From Opeltia flavorubescens (taxonomy: Eukaryota > Ascomycota > Lecanoromycetes > Teloschistales > Teloschistaceae), in assembly GCA_000442125.1 (NCBI GenBank), contig KE546982.1, forward strand, positions 212,256 to 276,255: a stretch of DNA of 64,000 nt, read 5' to 3'. Of the stretch, positions 52,838-63,044 are shown in pieces (position 1 is the stretch's first letter; the number at the start of each line of letters is the position of its first letter). A program made the position numbers and the translations under genes. The notes beneath the pieces were generated by a model. That model saw nothing but the letters and a program-made list of their open reading frames with translations. It was not told the DNA's origin and made no database searches.

Positions 52838-53115
52838 TCAAGGAATTGTCTGCCGCGATTGGAAATATCTTTTAAGACGGGTTCTAAGGGCTTCTTTGGT
52901 CTGATGGCCCCCGTAATTTGTATCCTTAAGCTGAAATTACGCTCCCTACAGACGGTACTTGGCATACAGTTTCAACAGTCATCTCCAAACTTTTCATTTA
53001 GAACAGATGATCGTCTTCTTACCAATGAATATTCCACGAAAGACAACGTCCCAGTACCAAACCCTCCTGTCTCTAAATCTACGGTCTTTTCAGGTATTTT
53101 ATCACGCCGTGACAT
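52838..53115 (-). CDS. Hypothetical 61-aa protein, two exons
   Basis: ATG at 53,115. Exon 1 (53,023-53,115) encodes MSRRDKIPEKTVDLETGGFG and 11 more residues and ends at G|GTAAGA. The 92-base intron ends with TAATTTCAG at 52,931. Exon 2 (52,838-52,930) encodes a basic 30-residue tail (KEALRTRLKRYFQSRQ) and TGA. Both exons are in phase 0, exactly 93 bases each. It is small and without signal peptide. Other minus frames overlap upstream (53,333-53,079), so it could be the 3' end of a longer gene, although an in-frame TAA lies two codons before the ATG. Confidence 0.4.
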
Positions 53116-53470
53116 GTATTAAGCGATTCTTTGAAAGAATCTATTTTCTGTTGTATCTCTTTAAAAGCTCGTTGTACCGATGTACAGCAGAAATGGTTAC
53201 TCGTAACGTTCGATTCGCGATACTCGACGCGATTCCCATTTTTCTCAACGCCTCTTACTTTGTTCCAACTGATTTGATGCTGACAAGTGACGAACACAAA
53301 GATATCTTCACGCACACCAGATTCTATCTTCATCTTTTAGCAACCTGCTCTTATCGCCAAAACTTGCTTTAATCAAGAGGAAGCCTTGTCCTTGTCCGCC
53401 CATAATCGGTAGGTAAATTGGTCTACTTTCCTATATTTTTGATACCGTCCACTTAAACATACTCCCTTCA

Positions 53471-54194
53471 CTATACATACCGGACAACCTGAAAGACCTT
53501 GTGCCTCCGGAAATAGTTGATCTCTGGCTTGCCGTCTTGGACCCTTTTCCCTCGAACGCTTTTATAATAGTATTGCTCTTGATAGTCCTTATAATTATGG
53601 TTATTCATTGTCATCCGGTCTAATGTGGAAGACTTGGTTAGAGAAATACTGATGGTGTTTTTCGCCTGATGATACGCTTGAGTAGGATGGGTTTCGTGGA
53701 GTAGAGAATTGGGAGGACCTGGTATCATGTTGTGGTAAGTAGCGCTTGACATTACGTTGCCTTTGAAACTCTAGTCTAAGACGGCCGGCATTTTGAGTAG
53801 GACTCCTAGAAGTATCCACCTTTAGGTTCAAAGACACGTATATAACTGCGAATTTCATCAAGAACATGATCTTTGACTAACAGTCTAAGCGTATCGACAG
53901 AGTTCAATCTTTCTGGCTGCTCAGGTATCGTTACAACGTCCATTCTTCTTTTCTCAACTCTGATCTTTGTAAGAGGCAATGTATTTGATAGATAATGATC
54001 ATCAACCATCGATAAGAGTACAGCAGATCGGAAATGCCAGTGTTCAATGAGATTCATGCTTTGCCCTATCGTGGATAGCTACTTCGAGTACATGGAACTT
54101 ACCTCTTCCGGTTTTCATACAATATTGATAACCATTGGAGTGTTACCAGTGCAGTGAGGAATTCGTAGCTCCTAGTTGAATTCGTACGGGACAT
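53471..54194 (-). CDS. Hypothetical protein, three exons, about 192 aa
   Basis: ATG at 54,194. Exon 1 (54,103-54,194) ends AG|GTAAGT. A 44-base intron leads to exon 2 (53,820-54,058), with a weak AAAG acceptor that preserves the frame. Exon 2 encodes MNLIEHWHFRSAVLLSMVDD, RVEKRRMDVVTIPEQPERLN and on to EIRSYIRVFEPK. A 101-base intron (GTGGAT...ATACCAG) is the join that connects in frame to exon 3 (53,471-53,718), which encodes GPPNSLLHETHP, then NYKDYQEQYYYKSVRGKRVQ and DGKPEINYFRRHKVFQ. Exon 3 contains a possible further donor (CG|GTATGT at 53,480), so the C-terminus may differ. The protein is polar with a mildly hydrophobic N-terminal helix (FLTALVTLQWLSILY). Family not recognised. Exon 2/3 junction is the least certain part. 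Confidence 0.5.
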
Positions 54195-55620
54195 ATCTTC
54201 GCCCAGACTCGCCTGGACGGATGAGATGCGAGGTATCGATTCAGCAATTATATACAACGCAGAGTTCTCCCCTAGATCTTACGTATGAATAATACTTTGA
54301 TAACCCGGTATATAGTGGTCGGAACAAATCTATACTCTTGCTTTTCCTCTTAACCTATCTCGGTGAGCGAATTGTACTTGGTCTGGATCATTTCGTCTTA
54401 TATCTGTCAAAGTAGTTTATCTGCTCTCAATCTACCTGCAGTTTTCCTACGACTAAAGCTCGATGCGTGATCGCCATTGTCGTCGCCAAAGTTGTGTTCA
54501 TTGATATGATCTGCGTTCAAGAGTACGGTGCCACCGGAATTTTTTTTCTTTTTCGCTGGAAATAAGAGTCCTCTCGGAGCAGAAGAGTCCAGTATAATCC
54601 TGTATGACGCCTATAGGTACAAAAGACGGTATTCCGGCGTCATGATCTGATTTTTCATTTTGCAATCAGGCTGGTTTCTGCTTCTCCTCTCTCCATGTCA
54701 AGGATATGAGTCAATGCCTGCGTAATGGCAATCATGTATTATTCATTTTCGACTGTTGACATCATTTGAAAGAGACACGAATATCTTTGATTTCTTGTGT
54801 TTGATCCCTTTAGTACCTTTCTTCACCAGTCTCAATCATTCAAAGGATACAATGCCGGTCATAGCGGGTATTAAGGCAGGAGAGGATCAACTCATATATA
54901 ACTACACCGGGTCAAGTGTTTTATTATCTGACACGTTCGCCCCTAGGTTTGGAGCGATTCCATTTCTCTGACCTGCTGTATATAGTGAGTCCAAACGTAT
55001 CGACAAAATTACGCGCCTTGAGAACTTCAAGTAAAAGAGTAAATATATCTGGCAAGGATGACTAAAGGGACACGACCTTCCGTATTCCCAGGATTCTTAC
55101 CAATTCCGGATAGTATTCCCTTAAGTTACATCGCTGTTCCATGAAAATATTGTATCAACCAACTCCATTTAGCCAATGGAACAGTCCCTAGTATCCATCC
55201 TCTTCTGAGAATGATGAAAACTTACAAGTTCTGCTCTATACCGCACTTCAAGTGGTCAAGACATACCAGGATCATAGTGATGGGAATGCTGTGGGATATA
55301 TATGAGCCTATGGGTATAATAGAGGGTCTGCCGGTGGAAGCGAAAAAGGAATTGAGTATAGGTAGGGAAATGAACCTCTCATTCAGTAGACATCCCATGC
55401 GTCATTCGAGAAGGTTCTGCAAAGAACTTTCTGCAAAAAAGTAGTTCTTTGCAAGTGGAACATTGGATCTTTTCTTCTTTGGCGGTAGGGGAGATAATAT
55501 CTTGATATAGCACTTTGATAAAAGAATCCAAATAGAACCAAGATACTGTAAAATAAGACCTATAAACTTAGACAGGATATCTGCTGTTGCCTGAACTTTT
55601 AACAATTTACTATTCCAGTC
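54195..55620. other. Region with short plus-strand exon-like fragments, no firm gene
   Basis: Several plus-strand stretches look coding but cannot be joined with confidence: 54,756-54,971 (contains MPVIAGIKAGEDQLIYNYTG, ends GAIPFL), about 55,060-55,132 (MTKGTRPSVFPGFLPIPDSI, ends at TGA), and about 55,192-55,309 (opens right after CCCTAG, reads SSSENDENLQVLLYTALQVV, ends AVGYI). A 77-codon ORF at 55,211-55,444 overlaps the last in another frame. They may be exons of one small gene or remnants. There are no repeats. Confidence 0.3.
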
Positions 55621-55665
55621 TTGAGAGATGGNGCTTGAACACCGCGCGAAGAGGAACCATCAGAC

Positions 55666-56080
55666 GTGTTTATTACGCTCTTCGTTGCCGTTGCACAACT
55701 CCAGACTTATAAATATACAGCCTCCTTTTCCCACGACGAAGCATCGGTTCGAGCTGAGAAATATATATACCGCTGTGAAGGCAGCTGCCTAGGATATGCA
55801 GAGCAGAAATTCGTCTTGTCATATCAGCACAGAACAAATACTAGAAAGGTACTGGAAGTAGAGCGTAACCACTTCTGATTATCCCTCGATCAATAGAAAA
55901 TATTCTCTAGCAGAAGCTAAGTACGCCAATGGTGAAACACGAGAGTGTAAAGAAAGCGCAATTGGTACCTTCCAAAGCAGGTTCACGTGTGATGAAATCA
56001 TCGAATTCCACAAAGACAGCAATCTCAACAGCGATATGGTGGAAATGCTGGAACCTTGCATTTTCAACGGATCGCTATGA
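55666..56080 (+). CDS. Candidate small secreted cysteine-containing protein, two or more exons
   Basis: Exon A (about 55,666-55,864) begins with a signal-peptide-like VFITLFVAVAQLQTY, then KYTASFSHDEASVRAEKYIY and RCEGSCLGY. A 49-base intron (GTAACC...CTAGCAG, with CTGATT as branch-like site) leads in frame to exon B (55,914-56,080), which reads KYANGETRECKESAIGTFQS, RFTCDEIIEFHKDSN and ends EPCIFNGSL with TGA. About 121 aa with five cysteines. No ATG is found in frame: the first codon is GTG right after an acceptor-like CATCAG, so either an upstream exon supplies the start or the start is lost. An undetermined base (55,632) lies just upstream. The size, leader and cysteines fit a fungal effector-like protein; that is inference. 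Confidence 0.4.
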
Positions 56081-56398
56081 AGGGATGATTGAAAGGAAGT
56101 ATGGCAGGGCGTCGTGCAAGCAGATACCGATGAATAAAGCTGCTAGGTGTCTGTCAACGAGAAGGATATCGGTTGTAAACACCTTGAAAGGATTATCGGG
56201 AGATGAAAGAATCTCACGTGAAAATGACGCGACAGACAAGAGATACGGCGGAGGTTTAGCTGAGGCGATGGAATGTATTTGGCGGAAGATTGTAAACTTA
56301 GCCTGGACGAAGTCCACGAATTATCAAAAAAAATTCGAATAACTGTCCATTAACTGGGGATCCCTTTGATCTCCCACAGAGCGAGTTTAGGAATAACT

Positions 56399-57322
56399 TC
56401 ATGCGCCTTCCTTGACGACTATGCCTGTTGGGTTATCGCCCAATTCAGCGGCCATTATTCGAAAGACCTGCTGGAGATGAACTTGACCGACCGATATCGA
56501 GCACTGCGAGTCCTGTAACATAACAGGAAGTCCGTCCGCCTTTTCGAACAACAAAAGGTTTTTCCATGGATTGAACGTACATCGAGACTTGACGCGTTCC
56601 AGCCTGCCTAGTCTCACTAGTAGATCTAATCTCTTCAACGCTATGGAATTAAGGAACGTCGCTGTTGAGCTTTTCAGGGTATCCTTTTTATCAATTGCCC
56701 TAGTAGAACATGTCTTTTGTTGAGCTGAGTGGCATATTCGCGAAGATGAAGTCGAATCAAAGAAATAAGCCTGAGAACAGAAGACTGCATGACGACGATT
56801 GCTCAAGCGATTAGCGAGGTTCTTGGATCGCTGAAGATGAAAGATCTCAAAGTAAATCTTAAATGCTGCCTTGAGTAAACCTCTCTAGTCTTTTGTGGGT
56901 CAAGAACCGATTCGGATGGAGAAGACGGATGAGATCAGACGTTGACTCACATGAGAATCGCCCTTCTTCTTCGTTGTGGCTCGAAGCTTTGTAGATGATA
57001 CTGTGAGTCTCTCCGTCGTTGATCTTGTCAACTAGTCTATGGAAATCATAATCTCCTTGGATTTGGACACTGCTATATCATGTTAGCGTAACCACAAGAA
57101 CACCGACCCTCACTCACCCCAGTTAAAAACAGCAAAATGTCTTACCATCCTTACCCAGGACCTAAATTCACTTCCCGCACAAACCCGGACCCAATTCCAC
57201 CCTTCAAGGATCCCTCTATTATACTTATCGTCACCCCTTACTCCTCCCTGCCACCCTCTCCCGATAAGCATATCAACCAATCCATCCCTCCTCACCTCGC
57301 AATCGACTCTGCTTCTCCACAT
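56399..57322 (-). CDS. Hypothetical protein, three exons, about 264 aa
   Basis: ATG at 57,322. Exon 1 (57,114-57,322) can end at GA|GTGAGG. A 44-base intron with the consensus branch site GCTAAC and acceptor ATATAGCAG leads to exon 2 (56,951-57,069: QIQGDYDFHRLVDKINDGET, HSIIYKASSHNEEEGRFS). A donor T|GTGAGT starts an 85-base intron ending AAGGCAG, and exon 3 (56,399-56,865) runs FKIYFEIFHLQRSKNLANRL to ELGDNPTGIVVKEGA and TGA. All phases fit. Exons 2 and 3 look convincingly coding. Exon 1 (Trp/Arg/Gly-rich) is less so, and it is antisense to a plus ORF at 57,137-57,496. No signal peptide and no domain recognised. Confidence 0.55.
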
Positions 57323-57758
57323 CCTATATTCTTCAGCGCAACCACGCTTGCCCCCACTCTACTTCCTTCGCATTCTAGGCGCTTGGCTACTGGGCTCCTG
57401 TTGCCTCCGCCGCACCTTCCTCCTCACGCAGCTTCGCACAATCCCATCGCCGCTGCGTATCCATCACCCTCTCAGAATATCGTCAAGCTGCGTTGAAGAT
57501 CTTGATTATGTCGTAGGAGGAAACTGGGCCTCGAAATCATAGCCTGAGATCTGCGACGTGCCTGGGTCTTTTGCGGGGAGATGGCTTCGTCAAAAGCTAG
57601 CGAAGAAGTCCTCTAGGGCGCATGAGTCGCTCCTATTGCGCGAAGATGAAAGGAGCACCTTGGTCTGCTTGCTGTGCTGTGAATGACTCGATGGGTGTCG
57701 TGGAGGCTGAGAATGTCGAGTAAAGGTTTGCGTGGGGTTTTGGAGAGCGTGGATTGCA
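57323..57758. other. Intergenic or upstream region, nothing firm
   Basis: Pro-rich plus-strand ORFs (57,137-57,496 and 57,348-57,542) overlap the preceding gene in antisense. No splice or promoter signal supports them. Confidence 0.4.
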
Positions 57759-58231
57759 TTATTGTGGGATGGGGAGGCACTTCAACCCTAACTCTCGGTA
57801 TTGGCTCAAGGGCTGTAATTTCGTTCGTAGAAGATAGAGATGTCTATTTGACGAGCTTTGTCGCTTCTTTACTCGTGCTGGCTTCCTCGATGCGGATATC
57901 CGGGGCTGAGGCACCGCGCGGTCTCTGGATTGAGGTGCAGGGTCTCTGAAGGTGTATTCGGAAGGCTCGCGAATATAAGTTTCGCCACAGTAGTATAAGT
58001 CGCACTGGTCAAAATCTGGTCGGAGGATATAGAGAATGGTTAGATTCAATGATATTGGGCGAATGCTTGAATCAGCGGAGGGAAGTTACTGACGTCACTC
58101 GGCGGCCAGTACAAGTATTCTCCCCCGTCTCATCCTAGCTTCCACAACCAAGTCCGTCTATCATTGAACCCTGTAAAAGAAACCGGCATCCGCCAAAGAA
58201 CCTTCTCCCAGAATTTGAAAATCCCAGGTTT
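57759..58231 (-). pseudogene. Probable pseudogene or disrupted gene, two exons with an in-frame TGA
   Basis: The upstream exon frame (58,231 down to 58,090) reads FWEKVLWRMPVSFTGFNDRR, TWLWKLG, stop, DGGEYLYWPPSDV; the density of Trp/Tyr/Phe and the order strongly suggest true coding sequence. A TGA at 58,130-58,132 interrupts it. TGG (Trp) to TGA is one G-to-A change, though a small indel is an alternative. The donor A|GTAACT at 58,089 and a 74-base intron with branch-like TCTAAC and acceptor CCGACCAG lead in frame to exon 2 (57,759-58,015), which reads FDQCDLYYCGETYIREPSEY, TFRDPAPQSRDRAVPQPR and ends LGLKCLPIPQ. The 5' part is missing: an in-frame TAA lies at 58,232-58,234 and no start codon was found. 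Confidence 0.45.
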
Positions 58232-59204
58232 TTACAAGCTACAGATGGCCATCTCATTCCCGGCTCTGGAGGTACATCATCACCACCAGAAAATTGAAGC
58301 CGGAGGATTCAGTCGATCTCGCGAAATAGATCAAACAAAGACTGGAATAGAACGAAAGCTTCCTATCGCAACTTTCTGGCTCCCTCTTCCCTGCCATCCC
58401 TTTCCTCCCATCCCTCTCCCCACAATATCCCTAGATGGAATCGATGTGGTCCCAATGAGGTGTGGCCGCTAGCCCTGAATGCCAGCTAGCTTTCCATCTT
58501 GAACTTGATTTCAAGCCCTATCAACTTTCCTCCCACGTCCCAATCATCTTCCGCCTTGGAAAATGCTATCGACTTTCTTTCCATATTCGAACATTCCATA
58601 GCGTTAAAAACGCGCTTTCCGAGCGCTTGATTAGTGAGCCAAGATTTCTGTACGTCAGTATACAACGGGCATTGAGTTTATCAGACTTACTTGGCTGCTA
58701 GGTTTTGCTTTTGATTTTTTTAGGCTGATCGAGAGTTTCCTCATCGGCTAATCAATGAGCGGGGGAAAGAAATCAATTTTCTCAAGATAAGATCAGCTGG
58801 ACGTCTCCTTTAGAAATTATCTGCCGGAGTGCATGTCAACGAAAAGTACTGTCAACGGGAAATTTTATTGGCGCAATTCAGCCGATTGTCGAAACATTTT
58901 TGAGGTAGCATACATGTCCAGTGCGTTGTATTCAGTTGCAAAGAATCTTGATGACTGTGGCTAGGCATAAATTCACATCGCCGAATTATAAAAGAAGCAC
59001 AAAGGTAACAGCCTAAATTCTATCAAACCAAGATAGTATACACATGCAATTTTAATACAAGACCCAAATTTCTTAATGTAAATCGCTGGATTGCCCAAAC
59101 CTGATATTCTTTGCAACGGTTCGATGTTAAAAGATGGGTTGGGTGTGTGTTGGCACAACGCTCATTACTAATTAGCTCAAATAACAGGAAACCCAAGACA
59201 CGAA
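58232..59204. other. Intergenic region, no convincing gene
   Basis: Plus ORFs at 58,164-58,472 and 58,462-58,701 lack ATG starts at their 5' ends and have no splice or codon support. From 58,700 to 59,204 I see no feature. Confidence 0.45.
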
Positions 59205-61941
59205 TCAACCCATCTCTATCCGTCCTTCCCCTCCCCTCTCAATCGGCACATACCCCCCCGGAAAGACCTCCCCCCTTAACCTCCACCCCTGAAAAAAACA
59301 CCAACACTTGATTAAATCGTACTGGTACATCTCCTTCGTGTCATAGATCTGACATTCCCCAACTCCCAACGCCTTTCTCTTCCTACAAAGATCCTCGAAC
59401 GTTTTCATTTCTTGAGATATAAGTTGTGGGGAGCGGTAGTACATAGGCCTGGAGCGGATGTACTTGATCAATTTCTTCTTCGGAAATAAGTGAAGACCGT
59501 GGGATTCCCATCGGGAGATTGTAATTTTAATATCGTTGCTTAGGTCGGATGGTGGGGAGGGGGTGTTGTTGTTCTTGTTGCTGTTGTTGGGAGCGTTCTG
59601 GGAGGGGGTGATGGGAAATGCCGAGGCGAATTTGAGGCTAAAAGGGGTGGTCGCTGAGCTTGATTGTGTATTATCGTCGTCGTCGCTATCCTGTGGTGAA
59701 TTCTCGATAGACTGGCTGGAAGAACCTTGTGTGGGAGGCCAGATGTCGTTGTTGGGGATCGGAGACTCTATCCTCGGATCGGGCATAGGCTCCCAGGCTT
59801 CATTATCTGAGGTCTCATCTTGAATGGCTAGGCTCGGAAGATCTAGCTGCGACGACCAAGGGTGGTTAGTGTGGACCGGGTCCCCTTGAGCTACTGTAGG
59901 AAAAGCTGGCATGAAGGATGGAAAACCTGACTTGGAATGTGATGAGCGATGAACCTGAATCGAGTCCCTACCGACTGGGGTAGATAGAGCTGGTTCAAAC
60001 GACGAAAAGCGGTCCCTTTGGAAAGAGCGTTCAACAGCTGACGTAGGAGAATTCAGCTTGTGTAGCCGGAGATTTGACTTTGGCGGCAGAGGGTGATCAC
60101 CCTGGACTGAACCCTCAAAACCCAATCTCGGATATATTGACTTGAGCGGCCGGAGCTCTCGCTCCGTTGGCAGAAATCTCTTATCCCAACCCTGGTCCCC
60201 AACATCCACCATAGAATCATCTGACTTCAGCGACAGAGAGCGGCCATCTTTTTCCCCCTTTTCTGCAGTCATCTTATCCACCGTCATAGCACCAGAACCA
60301 GAAGTGCATCGACCCTTTCGCGTTGCGGATGTACCAATCGTCCCACAAGTGCCATATCTCCCATTGAATGGCACAGAAAAATATCGCCTAGGCGGCGGGC
60401 AGGGAGTCGAGCGGTGAGGCAACGGGTAGGATAGGACCCTATCCGAGCAATGGAAGTGTTGAGGTTCATCGAACGAGGTTTTACCGGGCGTAGAGGATTC
60501 TGTGATAGGAGACGGATCAGGTACTTCCTCAAGCCATTGGGCGTCGAGTCCGTCCGCGTGGCGGGATAAGGAAGAATCACTGCGTGCAATGTGACGGGCT
60601 GTCATAGATGCGCGGCTCCTATTCTCCAGGAGTGGAATGCTGTTTGAATACGCTGATCTTGAGAGGTTGGACGGATGGGTGATTGCATTGGATAGCACGG
60701 GAACTTTCGGATACGAAGATCTCCTCTTTTTGTCCTAAGCTGCGTCAGCCCCCCCCTAAAGCATCTTCTAACCTTGCTTTTCCACTTACTTTCCTCCCCG
60801 TCCTCCTCCATGGGCTTCTCCCTTCCCTATCATAAGAAGTGTCCGACACATCACTTTCTTTCGCGCACGGCGACGCGCTTGCCTCTTCTCCGATACCAAT
60901 AAGCGGGGTTACCAGACCCGTGCTTTGCACCATCTTATCAACCTATACAACCCATCAGTCCACCCTGCCAAAAGATAGGCAAAGTACTAAACCCACAGGT
61001 GCTGCTGATAGCGAAGTCGAGATCTGCCGACAATATCCACTCACGTCCTTTTGAAAGTCACTCATCTCATTAAGCTCAGACAGTGGAGAAAATGGAGCTT
61101 GCTGCTCCACTGGATCTGTATACTCTGAAAGATTAGGGGAGTACTCCTGGTTCGACAGCTGTGAGAATATGGCTTGCTGCTTAGCTGGAGTTGGGCTGTC
61201 TGGGAGGCGGGGAGGGTAGTCCTCTTCCTCTTGGCTTGGATCTGTGACGTTTTCGGGTAAGAGAAGATCCTCCTCCTGCTGACGAGGTCCTGGCGTGAAG
61301 GGTGATGCCTCTTCATTCCGAGAACATGGGTGGTGTGGGATTGGAACATGGGATTTCGTTTGCGTATCTTCAACCAGTGCCGCTTGCGTATCCTCAATAG
61401 CTGCCGCTTGCGTATCCTCAATAGCTGCCGCTTGCGTATCCTGAATAGCTGCCGCTTGCGTATCCTCAATAGCTGCCGCTTGCGTATCTCCATCCAGAAC
61501 TACCTCATCCTTGACCTTCCTCTCCTGCGCCTCCCTACCACAGACCCCCGCCCCCCTCCTCGGTACCAAGAAACCCCACAGCAACCGTACCGCTCTCTGC
61601 ATCCATGCCAAACACAACCACAACGAAAAGTTGACCAACGCCCCCATCTCCAGCGCAACAAAATGCTCATCCTTTCCTCGTTCCTGAATTGTGGAAGCCT
61701 CAGCCCGGAAAAGCGATGTCTGCGGGAAATTTTCGACATCGAGGAGGTAGAATACTGTGAGATAGGCGGGGTAGAGGAGGATGAGGAAGACGATGGCTTG
61801 AGCCAAGGGTAGAGGAAGGCGCATGACGGCTGGTGTGGATCTGGAGTGTGGTAGTAGCGGTGAGAGTGCGTGTAGATACTGGGATGTGCTGTATGGAGTT
61901 TGTTGGGTTGATTTTGGACGACGAGTTTTTTTTGGATACAT
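59205..61941 (-). CDS. Two-TM, repeat-containing hypothetical protein, three exons, about 859 aa
   Basis: Exon 1 is 61,045-61,941, ending GAC|GTGAGT. A 102-base intron ends TGTATAG. Exon 2 is 60,790-60,942 and ends AAA|GTAAGT. A 55-base intron with branch-like GCTGAC ends CTTAG, and exon 3 is 59,205-60,734. All junctions are phase 0, and other nearby acceptors run into stops. ATG at 61,941 is used; an internal ATG at 61,824 (residue 40) sits right before the first membrane segment and is equally possible. Two hydrophobic segments (about residues 47-67 and 98-118) are followed by an in-frame 8-residue repeat (EDTQAAAI, residues 154-193), a long Ser/Pro-rich disordered stretch, and a compact C-terminal 100 residues (FPKKKLIKYIRSRPMYYRSP ... 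WCFFQGWRLRGEVFPGGYVP) that is probably the functional domain. Likely a membrane-anchored protein with a large cytosolic tail; family not recognised. Confidence 0.8.
61363..61482 (-). repeat. 24-bp coding minisatellite, five units
   Basis: Five 24-bp units (plus-strand unit begins CGTATCCTCAATAGCTGCCG) lie in exon 1 and encode EDTQAAAI repeats. Units two, three and five are identical, four differs by one base and the first is more diverged. Because 24 is a multiple of three, copy-number change keeps the frame. Confidence 0.95.
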
Positions 61942-63044
61942 ACTAAATGTCTTTTTGTACCTGGCGTTCAAGGAGGGGAAAAATGCTGGAGGATCTTTTT
62001 TCTAGGAAATATTCACGAGAAGAAGCCCATACCTCCCTTTTAGAGCGGTGTCACGATGTCGTTTTGGCGGCGTAGAATTAGAAGAAGGCACGGAGTTGTT
62101 GATGGTGATGACGGCTAAGCCTAATTTGGTTGGTACACGCAGCGGGGATCTTGGAGAAGTGATGTCTGGAGAAGATTCCAGATGAATGAATGCGAGATGG
62201 TTGCACTGCTTACTTGAGGCTTAGTATGTGGGTTCTCAAGGCCTACGATGTATCTTTTGGCTGTCTATAATGAAGTAGGACTGCGTCTTGGGCATGTATT
62301 TCATTCAGAGCGACTTCTAAGCGTGGTATAATCCGCGACTCTGATAATAGAGAGCGTCGCTGGTGCTTCGTCTTACAGTCTCAGGGGGACAATTTACAAG
62401 GGCAAATGTCAGAATTAAATTGAGTTAAAGCCCATATCTCCCAATGCTGTAGAGAGTGGTACCGTTCCTGCGACCAGCGGGGAGCGAGTTGTATGTCCTT
62501 CACTTTTGCCACGTCTGCTCCGAAACTTGCCGCCTTTGGGTATGAAACAGATGTTTCTGGTGATTTTCGAAAGCAACCTTCCATGCGATCGGGAGGCTGC
62601 AATTCCGGTGTTCTCGTTGAAATCTGCTTTCGGAGGCCATTGGTGAATTTGATAATCATTTGCTCGGCCTCTCAGGCTTGTTTGGAATTTACCTGCCAAG
62701 CGATCATGAAATCGATGGGTGTAGGTAGGATTACATGTTAGTAGCTTTGCTAACCAGATAAACTCTTCGGTAGAAATGATGCTTCTGCTACACCACGGAT
62801 AACATTGGTGAGAAAACATGAGTATCCGTACTTAAAGGTCAAAATCCGAGCGCCTGAGGAGGTTCTGGCGACGTATTTGATTGAGGCAATGCCGCTGAGG
62901 GAGTATGTGTTATGCTGTTTTCGGCACTTGTGGATTGACTAACCGTCGGGAATGTGAGCCGCCAGAAGTATAGAACATCGAGGGTAATCTGTGCCATTTG
63001 ACACGTGTGCGGCCCACTCCATGCCGGGCCAGAGCTGCGTCGAC
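61942..63044 (-). other. Intergenic with a possible short minus-strand gene or remnant (62,381-62,819)
   Basis: Two overlapping minus frames look coding. One starts at ATG 62,659, ends at 62,381 (MIIKFTNGLRKQISTRTPEL ... CPCKLSP) and can be followed upstream through a single TGA at 62,672-62,674 into FMIAWQVNSKQA; CGA-to-TGA would explain the stop. The other runs from 62,819 to 62,415, entered after an acceptor-like GGCAG near 62,697. They cannot both be right. A further minus frame at 63,048-62,839 begins with an ATG overlapping the stop of the next gene. None can be joined with confidence. From 61,942 to 62,380 I see nothing. Confidence 0.3.

Noticed and set aside
57137-57496. 119-codon plus ORF with a good ATG context, Pro/Ser-rich
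   Set aside because: It is antisense to the spliced minus gene with a consensus branch site and donors; low-complexity Pro/Ser content often appears opposite Gly/Arg-rich coding sequence. It stays a possible alternative to exon 1 of that gene.
59536-60417. Plus-strand ORFs of 91-95 codons opposite the 59,205-61,941 gene
   Set aside because: Shadows of exon 3; no start or splice context and repetitive Ser/Gly/Leu composition.
61062-61812. ORFs on both strands with repeated RIRKRQLL or CRLRILNS units
   Set aside because: Alternative-frame readings of the 24-bp minisatellite inside exon 1.
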